In this document: one piece after another, positions 7,389 through 12,245 of the stretch | How the letters are laid out: every line of letters begins with the position of its first letter | Numbering within the stretch: position 1 is the stretch's first letter | NCBI GenBank assembly: GCA_031292735.1 | Contig: JARLGP010000047.1 | Span: forward strand, 1 to 12,245 | Length of the DNA stretch: 12,245 bases | DNA from: Holophaga sp. | GTDB taxonomy: Bacteria > Acidobacteriota > Holophagae > Holophagales > Holophagaceae | Reading direction: 5' to 3' | Notes under the pieces: model-generated | What the model was told of the DNA's origin: nothing | Databases searched by the model: none | The model's input: the letters and a program-made list of their open reading frames with translations, nothing else | Made by a program: the position numbers and the translations under genes

Positions 7389-7396
7389 AGCCCACC
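7381..7396 (-). terminator. Short hairpin spanning the uvrB stop codon
   Basis: GGTGG (7381-7385) pairs with CCACC (7392-7396) across a 6-nt loop that contains the stop codon. It competes with the larger inverted repeat for the same bases. There is no T-tract, so it is not a canonical intrinsic terminator. Confidence 0.2.
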
Positions 7397-9393
7397 AGAC
7401 GCTCCCGGCGCGCCCGCAGGACCCGGTCGCGCAGCGCGGCGGCCTTCTCGAACTCCATCTTTCCGGCATGGGCCCGCATCTCGGCCTCCAGCTTGGCGAT
7501 TTCCCGCTCGAACGCCTTGTCCTCCAGGTACAGCAGGGGCTCCTCGGCGGCCCGGTCCTCCTTGGGCACGTTGATGAACTCCCGGGCCAGGGCGGCGCCC
7601 ATGACGTCGTCCAGCTGGCGTTTCACCGTTTCCGGGGTGATGCCGAACTCCTCGTTGTGCTCCAGCTGCTTGGCCCGGCGGCGTTCGGTCTCGAAGATGG
7701 CCTTGTGCATGGAGTCGGTCATCCGGTCGGCGTAAAGGATGGCCTTGCCGTTCAGGTTGCGGGCGGCCCGGCCGATGGTCTGGATCAGGCTGCGGTAGCT
7801 GCGCAGGTAGCCCTCCTTGTCCGCGTCCAGGATCGCCACCAGGCTCACCTCCGGCAGATCCAGCCCCTCGCGCAGCAGGTTGATGCCCACCAGCACGTCG
7901 AACACGCCCCGGCGCAGGTTGGTGAGCAGTTCCACCCGCTCCAGGGTGTCGATCTCGCTGTGCAGGTACTCGGCCTTGACCCCCAGCTCCTGGTAGTAGG
8001 CGGTGAGCTGTTCGGCCAGCTTCTTGGTGAGCACCGTCACCAGCACCCGCTCGCCCCGGGCGGTGACCCGGCGGATCTCCTCCAGCAGATCGTCCACCTG
8101 GCTGCCCACCGGGCGAATCTCCACCATGGGGTCCACCAGCCCGGTGGGCCGCACCACCTGCTCCACCACCACGCCGCCGGACTGGCGCAGTTCGTAGTCG
8201 CCCGGCGTGGCGCTCACGAACACCAGCTGGTGCACCCGCTTCTCGAATTCCTCGAACTGCAGGGGCCGGTTGTCCAGGGCCGCCGGCAACCGGAAGCCGT
8301 AGTCCACCAGGGTCTGCTTGCGCGACCGGTCCCCCAGGTACATGCCGTGCAACTGGCCGGTGGCCACGTGGCTTTCGTCCATGAACATGATGAAATCTTC
8401 CGGGAAGTAGTCCAGCAGGGTGTGGGGCGGCTCACCCGGCTTGCGCCCGTCCAGGAACCGGGAATAGTTCTCGATCCCCGAGCAGTAGCCCATCTCCTTC
8501 ATCATCTCGATGTCGTAGATGGTGCGCTGGTGCAGCCGCTGCAGCTCGACGATGCGCCCCTGGGAGCGCAGCTCCTCCTCCCGGGCCTCCAGTTCCACCT
8601 TGATCTCCCGGATGGCCACCTTGAGCCGGTCCTCCGGGGTCACATAGTGGCTCTTGGGCCAGATGGTGAGTTCCTCGACCTTCTCCAGCACCACCCCGCG
8701 CAGGGGGTCGATGATGGAAAGGCGTTCGATCTCGTCGCCCCACAGTTCGATCCGATAGGCCGTGTCCTCGTACGCCGGATAGACCTCCACCACGTCGCCG
8801 CGGACCCGGAACACCCCGGGCTCGAAGGCGATCTGGTTGCGGGAATACTGGATGGCCACCAGGTCCCGGAGCAGCATGGCCCGGTCCCGGGTGGCGCCCA
8901 CCTTCAGCTGCACCGAAAGGTTCAGGTAGCTGCTGGGATCGCCCAGGCCGTAGACGCAGGACACCGACGCCACCACGATGGTGTCGCGCCGCTCCAGCAG
9001 GCTGCGGGTGGCGGACAGCCGGAGCTTCTCCAGCTCCTCGTTGATCTTGGCATCCTTGTCGATGAACAGGTCCCGCTCCGGCACGTAGGCCTCGGGCTGG
9101 TAGTAGTCGTAGTAGCTGACGAAGTACTCCACCGCGTTCTCGGGGAAGAACTGCTTGAACTCGGTGAACAGCTGGGCCGCCAGGGTCTTGTTGGGGGCGA
9201 AGATCAGCGCCGGCCGCCCCAGCCGGGCAATGGCCGAGGCCATGGTGTAGGTCTTGCCGCTGCCGGTGACCCCCAGCAGGGTCTGGAACTTGTCCCCCGC
9301 CTCGATGCCCCGCACCAGCTGCTCGATGGCCTCCGGCTGATCGCCGGCGGCCTGGTAGGGGGCTTGCAGCTTGAAAGGACGGGGGGAGGCCAT
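7387..9393 (-). CDS. uvrB: Excinuclease ABC subunit B
   Basis: UvrB is the damage-verifying helicase-like subunit of nucleotide excision repair; it is loaded by UvrA and then recruits UvrC for incision. The 668-residue length is normal. Walker A GVTGSGKT is at residues 41-48. The DNA-clamping beta-hairpin region ([15 protein letters not shown], 94-108) is intact. The Walker B-type DESH lies at 339-342, motif [11 protein letters not shown] at 538-546, and the C-terminal UVR domain, which contacts UvrC, at about 626-660. The start ATG at 9393 has only a weak AGGG upstream but a promoter-like element at leaderless or near-leaderless spacing. It lies 48 bp after fabF on the same strand, so read-through from fabF is also possible. 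A palindrome at the start codon is a candidate SOS-type operator, although it does not match the E. coli or Bacillus LexA boxes. Confidence 0.99.
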   Translation of the reverse strand: MASPRPFKLQAPYQAAGDQPEAIEQLVRGIEAGDKFQTLLGVTGSGKTYTMASAIARLGRPALIFAPNKTLAAQLFTEFKQFFPENAVEYFVSYYDYYQPEAYVPERDLFIDKDAKINEELEKLRLSATRSLLERRDTIVVASVSCVYGLGDPSSYLNLSVQLKVGATRDRAMLLRDLVAIQYSRNQIAFEPGVFRVRGDVVEVYPAYEDTAYRIELWGDEIERLSIIDPLRGVVLEKVEELTIWPKSHYVTPEDRLKVAIREIKVELEAREEELRSQGRIVELQRLHQRTIYDIEMMKEMGYCSGIENYSRFLDGRKPGEPPHTLLDYFPEDFIMFMDESHVATGQLHGMYLGDRSRKQTLVDYGFRLPAALDNRPLQFEEFEKRVHQLVFVSATPGDYELRQSGGVVVEQVVRPTGLVDPMVEIRPVGSQVDDLLEEIRRVTARGERVLVTVLTKKLAEQLTAYYQELGVKAEYLHSEIDTLERVELLTNLRRGVFDVLVGINLLREGLDLPEVSLVAILDADKEGYLRSYRSLIQTIGRAARNLNGKAILYADRMTDSMHKAIFETERRRAKQLEHNEEFGITPETVKRQLDDVMGAALAREFINVPKEDRAAEEPLLYLEDKAFEREIAKLEAEMRAHAGKMEFEKAAALRDRVLRARRERLVG

Positions 9394-9431
9394 AGACCCT
9401 AGAGTCTACATCCCCCCCTCGTGGCGAACAA
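9393..9431 (-). promoter_or_regulatory. uvrB promoter candidate inside a 16-bp palindrome
   Basis: On the minus strand TTGTTC (9431-9426), a 17-nt spacer and TAGACT (9408-9403) form a plausible promoter whose start point would fall within about 3 nt of the uvrB ATG. Bases 9393-9408 read TAGACCCTAGAGTCTA, symmetrical at 14 of 16 positions and covering the -10 box up to the first base of the start codon. A protein bound there would block transcription. LexA control of uvrB is known in many bacteria; applying it here is inference. Confidence 0.4.
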
Positions 9432-9441
9432 TAGGCGAAAC

Positions 9442-10692
9442 CTAGACTTTCCTCAGCACCAGGCAGCCGTTGGTGCCGCCGAAGCCGAAGTTGTTGTTGA
9501 GGGTGTATTCCCCGTCGAAGGTCCCCGGCGCGTTGGCGGTGACATCCAGGTCGCAGTCCGGATCCTGGTTCACCACGTTGATGGTGGGGGGGATCTTGCC
9601 GGTCACCGCCACCAGGGCGGAAACGATGGTCTCCAGGCCGCCGGCGGCGCCCAGCAGGTGGCCGGTCATGGACTTGGTGGAACTCACCTTGATCTTCTTG
9701 GCGTAGCTGCCGAACACCCGGTTCAGGGCGGTGCACTCGATCCGGTCCCCGGCGGGGGTGGAGGTTCCGTGGGTGTTCACGTAGCCGATCTGCTCGGGGA
9801 CGATGCCGGCATCCTTGATGGCCGCGTTCATCACCCGCATGGGGCCGTCGCCGTCCTCGCTGGGGCTGGTGATGTGGTGCGCGTCACTGCTCATGCCGTA
9901 GCCGGCGATTTCGGCGTAGATCTTGGCCCCGCGAGCCTTGGCCAGCTCGTACTCCTCCAGGACGACGATCCCGGCGCCTTCGCCCATGACGAAGCCGTCC
10001 CGGCCCTTGTCGAACGGCCTGCTGGCTTCGGTGGGCGCGTCGTTGCGGGTGGACAGGGCGCGCATGGCCGCGAAGCCGCCGACGCCCAGCGGGTTGATCA
10101 CGGAATCGCTGCCGCCGGCGATCATCCGGTCGGCGTAGCCGAACATGATCTGGCGCGCGGCGTCGCCGATCGAGTGGGTGCCGGTGGCACAGGCGGTGGC
10201 CACCGCCGAGCTGGGACCCTGCAGGCCGTACTTGATGCTGACGAACCCGCCGGCCAGGTTGATGATGAGGCTGGGGATGAAGAACGGGCTGGTGCGGCGG
10301 GGGCCGCGGTAGCCGTTGGATTCCTCGAAGATGGTGGACAGCCCGCCGATGCCCGAGCCGATGGAAATGCCGAACAGCTCCCGCTCGGCCTTGGTCAGGT
10401 TCATGGCGGCCAGGCCGGAGTCCTCCATGGCGTCATGGGACGCGGCCATGGCGTACTGGATGAACAGGTCCATCTTCTTCTGGTCTTTCCGGTCGATGTA
10501 CCGGTCCGGCTCGAAGCCCTTGACCTGGCCAGCGATCTTGCACGCGAAATCGGTGGTATCGAACTTGTCGATCAGCCCGATGCCGCTCTTGCCGGCCATC
10601 AGGTTGTCCCAGGTCTCCGCGACCGTGATGCCGCATGGATTGACCGTCCCCATCCCGGTGATGACAACGCGACGGCGCTGGATTGTGGTCAT
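9442..10692 (-). CDS. fabF: Beta-ketoacyl-ACP synthase II
   Basis: This enzyme condenses malonyl-ACP with acyl-ACP in the elongation cycle of type II fatty-acid synthesis (cytoplasm). The 416 residues match the family (E. coli about 413). The catalytic triad is complete: nucleophile C168 in the VATACATG context, H308 in NTHGTSTPAGD, and H345 in KSMTGHLLGAAGG, with the supporting K340. The gating loop GFGGTN (403-408) near the C-terminus has the phenylalanine expected of FabF (F404, with F402 before it). GAGGTGA lies 5 nt before the ATG and supports this start. It follows acpP on the same strand by 172 bp, the conserved acpP-fabF order; three hairpins fill that gap. FabB is excluded as less likely by the acpP linkage and overall sequence; no anomalies were seen. 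Confidence 0.98.
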   Translation of the reverse strand: MTTIQRRRVVITGMGTVNPCGITVAETWDNLMAGKSGIGLIDKFDTTDFACKIAGQVKGFEPDRYIDRKDQKKMDLFIQYAMAASHDAMEDSGLAAMNLTKAERELFGISIGSGIGGLSTIFEESNGYRGPRRTSPFFIPSLIINLAGGFVSIKYGLQGPSSAVATACATGTHSIGDAARQIMFGYADRMIAGGSDSVINPLGVGGFAAMRALSTRNDAPTEASRPFDKGRDGFVMGEGAGIVVLEEYELAKARGAKIYAEIAGYGMSSDAHHITSPSEDGDGPMRVMNAAIKDAGIVPEQIGYVNTHGTSTPAGDRIECTALNRVFGSYAKKIKVSSTKSMTGHLLGAAGGLETIVSALVAVTGKIPPTINVVNQDPDCDLDVTANAPGTFDGEYTLNNNFGFGGTNGCLVLRKV

Positions 10693-10729
10693 GACGTCAC
10701 CTCGAAGCTTACAAAGAATGGCACAACAA

Positions 10730-10768
10730 TCCCGCGGCGGCGGTCAGATCCTGCCGTCCGCCGCGGGA
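10730..10768 (-). terminator. GC-rich hairpin 3 of the acpP-fabF gap
   Basis: The 11-nt arms TCCCGCGGCGG (10730-10740) and CCGCCGCGGGA (10758-10768) pair perfectly, and three more pairs (CGG/CCG) extend inward past a one-base bulge around a 10-nt loop. On the minus-strand transcript the stem is followed by TTGTTGT, a weak U-rich run. It could terminate or attenuate transcription, or protect an acpP mRNA 3' end, just before the fabF ribosome site. Confidence 0.55.
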
Positions 10769-10777
10769 ATGGGAGCC

Positions 10778-10793
10778 CGGGGCCTGGGCCCCG
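10778..10793 (-). terminator. GC hairpin 2 of the acpP-fabF gap
   Basis: CGGGGC (10778-10783) pairs with GCCCCG (10788-10793) across a 4-nt loop. It is short but all-GC, lying between the two larger hairpins. It has no U-tract and may be part of a composite attenuator or RNA-stability element. Confidence 0.35.
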
Positions 10794-10812
10794 CAAAGGA
10801 AGGCTAACGGCA

Positions 10813-10843
10813 ATCGCCGCAGAGGACTCAACCCTGCGGCGAT
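10813..10843 (-). terminator. Perfect hairpin 1 just after acpP
   Basis: ATCGCCGCAG (10813-10822) and CTGCGGCGAT (10834-10843) form a perfect 10-bp stem with an 11-nt loop, 21 bp after the acpP stop on the minus strand. There is no adjacent U-run (the sequence goes on as TGCCGTTAG). Placement suggests a partial terminator or 3'-end stabiliser that lets acpP accumulate above fabF. Confidence 0.5.
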
Positions 10844-10864
10844 GGAATCGGTCCAATTGCCAGG

Positions 10865-11104
10865 TCAAGCCTTGGCATTCTTCTCGATGTAGGAAATAGC
10901 GTCGCCTACCGTCCGGATCTTCTCCTGCTCGCTTTCGGGAATCTCAATGCCGAACGCCTCTTCGATCGCCATGATGATCTCTACGGTATCAAGGCTGTCG
11001 GCCCCAAGGTCGTCGACGAAGTGACTGTTTTCTGAGATGGAATCCTCAGGCTTGGCAAGTTGTTCGGCAATGATCGCAATTACCTTTTTGCGGATTTCAG
11101 CCAT
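10865..11104 (-). CDS. acpP: Acyl carrier protein
   Basis: ACP carries the growing acyl chain on a 4'-phosphopantetheine arm for type II fatty-acid synthesis and lipid assembly. The 79 residues are the usual length (E. coli 78). The DSL motif in GADSLDT places the modified serine at S37. The protein is strongly acidic, with the typical four-helix pattern and the helix II recognition segment DSLDTVEIIMAIEEAFGIEIPE-like region at 36-57. AAGGAG lies 5 nt before ATG, an optimal start. The downstream gene is fabF; upstream, the customary fabD/fabG are absent and xerD runs divergently from about 70 bp away. Its codons are less GC-extreme than its neighbours', as is common in very highly expressed genes. 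Confidence 0.98.
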   Translation of the reverse strand: MAEIRKKVIAIIAEQLAKPEDSISENSHFVDDLGADSLDTVEIIMAIEEAFGIEIPESEQEKIRTVGDAISYIEKNAKA

Positions 11105-11126
11105 GATCTCTCCTTAGAACCCGGAG

Positions 11127-11155
11127 AGGCTATCACGGCAATGCCCGGATGCCAA
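11127..11155 (-). promoter_or_regulatory. Candidate acpP promoter
   Basis: On the minus strand TTGGCA (11155-11150, 5 of 6 consensus) and TAGCCT (11132-11127) are separated by exactly 17 nt, with TGA just before the -10 forming an extended -10 (TGn). The predicted start near 11120 leaves a leader of about 16 nt ending in the AAGGAG site. It overlaps the sequence just upstream of xerD. Confidence 0.5.
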
Positions 11156-11160
11156 GCGGC

Positions 11161-11166
11161 TAGACT
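11161..11166 (+). promoter_or_regulatory. -10-like TAGACT directly before xerD
   Basis: TAGACT ends 7 nt before the A of the ATG at 11174, the spacing expected if transcription begins at the start codon (leaderless mRNA). No Shine-Dalgarno site lies in that interval. No good -35 is visible. The same hexamer precedes uvrB. Confidence 0.3.
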
Positions 11167-11173
11167 TGTCCCC

Positions 11174-12109
11174 ATGCCTAAAAAACCAGAAAACCCCCAA
11201 CCGGACGGCGGCTGGCCCCTGGGCTGGGGCGGATCCCTGCGGGAATTCGAGGTTTTCCTGGCCGTCGAGCGCGGCCTTTCGGCCAACACAGTCTCCGGCT
11301 ACCTGTCGGACCTCAACCCTCTGGCCATCTGGGCCTGCGAACGGGAGATCCCCCCGTCCGATCTGGACCGGGACCGGGTGACCGCCTTCCTGGTCACTCA
11401 GCAGGGCGCCGGCAAGGCCGCCCGCAGCATGGCCCGGATGGCCTCGGCGCTGCGCCAGTTCCTGGGGTTCCTGCGCATGGAGGGCGAGGGCGCCGCCGGC
11501 CCGGAGGCGGTGGTGCGGTCGCCCCGGCCGCCCCGCATCCTGCCCAGGACCCTCACCGAAGCCCAGGTGGAGGCTCTGCTGGGCGCCCCCGACCTGAACA
11601 CCACCCTGGGGGTGCGCGACCGGGCCTGGATCGAACTGCTCTATGCCTCCGGGCTCCGGGTTTCCGAACTGGCCGCCCTCTCCGCCCGCACCGTGTACCT
11701 GGATGAGGGCTTCCTTAAGGTGTTGGGCAAGGGGAAGAAGGAGCGGCTGATCCCCTTCGGCGAAAGCGCCGAGCACTGGATGCGCGCCTGGCTGCAGCTG
11801 CGGCCCTCCCTGCGGCCCCGGGAGGACACCCTGTTCGTGGGACGGCTGGGGGAATCCATCTCCCGCCAGCACCTTTGGCGCCTGCTGAAGGCTTACGCCC
11901 GCGTGGCCGGCATCAGCCCGGCGGCGGTGAGCCCGCACGTGCTGCGCCATGCCTTCGCCACCCACCTGCTCGACCACGGGGCGGACCTGCGGGCGGTCCA
12001 GGCCATGCTCGGCCACGCCGACATCGCCACCACCCAGATCTACACCCACGTGCACCAGGCCCGGCTGCGCGCCCTGTACGAGCACCTGCATCCGCGCTCC
12101 GGCGGCTAG
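11174..12109 (+). CDS. xerD: Site-specific tyrosine recombinase XerD
   Basis: XerD-type recombinases resolve chromosome dimers at dif during division, usually with XerC and FtsK. With this start the protein has 311 residues. The SAM-like core-binding N-terminal domain spans about 22-105 (EFEVFLAVERGLSANTVSGY at 25-43). The catalytic domain has every expected residue: R162 (SGLRVSEL), K186 (GKGKKER), H255 and R258 (HVLRHAFATHLL), H281 (LGHADIATTQ) and the nucleophile Y290. The HVLRHAFATHLL segment and the HPR end favour XerD over XerC. The start is uncertain: ATG at 11174 lacks a Shine-Dalgarno site but has TAGACT at leaderless spacing, while ATG at 11141 has GGAGAGG 11 nt upstream and would add 11 residues. 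A frame open further upstream overlaps acpP and is unlikely to be used. A phage integrase is unlikely given the housekeeping context and close XerD likeness. Confidence 0.93.
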   Translation: MPKKPENPQPDGGWPLGWGGSLREFEVFLAVERGLSANTVSGYLSDLNPLAIWACEREIPPSDLDRDRVTAFLVTQQGAGKAARSMARMASALRQFLGFLRMEGEGAAGPEAVVRSPRPPRILPRTLTEAQVEALLGAPDLNTTLGVRDRAWIELLYASGLRVSELAALSARTVYLDEGFLKVLGKGKKERLIPFGESAEHWMRAWLQLRPSLRPREDTLFVGRLGESISRQHLWRLLKAYARVAGISPAAVSPHVLRHAFATHLLDHGADLRAVQAMLGHADIATTQIYTHVHQARLRALYEHLHPRSGG

Positions 12110-12111
12110 TG

Positions 12112-12146
12112 TAGGCCGATCGGAATAGCGGAACTGTCTAGGCCGA
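12112..12146 (+). repeat. Short direct repeat after xerD
   Basis: TAGGCCGA occurs at 12112-12119 and again at 12139-12146, just downstream of the xerD stop. It is followed by the small palindrome GTGATGTCAC (12149-12158). No terminator-like hairpin with a T-run was found here. Confidence 0.35.
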
Positions 12147-12182
12147 ATGTGATGTCACGGTAGCTTCAACGAAAGAACGCGT

Positions 12183-12219
12183 ACGCCGAGCACGCCGAGA
12201 CTCCGAGTTACGCAGAGAC
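12183..12219 (+). repeat. Short tandem GAG-ending motif at the window edge
   Basis: The stretch contains ACGCCGAG, CACGCCGAG, ACTCCGAG and TTACGCAGAG in succession, a degenerate 8-10-nt tandem pattern. It resembles the degenerate intergenic repeats found dispersed in some GC-rich genomes, and may continue past the window. No gene is visible between 12110 and 12245. Confidence 0.35.
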
Positions 12220-12245
12220 GGCTTCGCGATCAGACGTATCGACCC

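Noticed and set aside
6301..9402. 1033-codon open frame on the plus strand
   Set aside because: It runs antisense through paralogue B, the inverted repeat and uvrB; no domain is recognisable and it is explained by GC-biased codon positions.
9421..10899. 492-codon open frame on the plus strand
   Set aside because: Antisense to fabF, which has a complete catalytic triad; shadow frame.
11174..12109. xerD as a phage or integron integrase marking a mobile element
   Set aside because: The sequence is closely XerD-like, the neighbours are housekeeping genes, and no att-like duplications were seen.

Overview
The window is a GC-rich bacterial chromosome segment made of core housekeeping genes. From left to right it holds: a 3'-truncated pyruvate:ferredoxin oxidoreductase gene (nifJ/por, minus); a 360-bp divergent intergenic region; guaB (IMP dehydrogenase, plus); two tandem alanine-rich proteins of unknown function (minus, convergent with guaB); a 267-bp gap carrying a large imperfect inverted repeat; uvrB (minus); fabF (minus); acpP (minus); a divergent promoter region of about 70 bp; xerD (plus); and a short downstream tail with a GAG-ending tandem motif. 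The window contains no rRNA, tRNA, CRISPR array or transposase gene that I could recognise.

A single-chain PFOR with built-in 2x[4Fe-4S] ferredoxin domain plus a proximal cluster points to anaerobic or facultatively anaerobic pyruvate metabolism. Together with the high GC content and Shine-Dalgarno sites this suggests an anaerobic Gram-negative-type lineage, for example Acidobacteriota (Holophagae-like) or a deltaproteobacterial relative. That assignment is inference only and weak.

The genes are not one pathway. acpP-fabF is the conserved pair of fatty-acid synthesis (acyl carrier and elongating condensing enzyme), here without fabH/fabD/fabG upstream; instead acpP faces xerD across overlapping divergent promoters. 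Three GC-rich hairpins lie between acpP and fabF and could set the acpP:fabF expression ratio. uvrB follows fabF by 48 bp, but has its own promoter-like motif embedded in a near-perfect 16-bp palindrome that touches its start codon. guaB and nifJ diverge from an intergenic region rich in inverted repeats.

The least explained part is 5.2-7.4 kb. It holds two cysteine-free, about 30% alanine paralogues that share a C-terminal block of about 59 residues, separated by an AT-rich island, and next to them a 160-bp imperfect palindrome (48-nt arms, 40/48 complementary) that ends inside the uvrB stop codon. These are the best candidates for something undescribed; no function is asserted.
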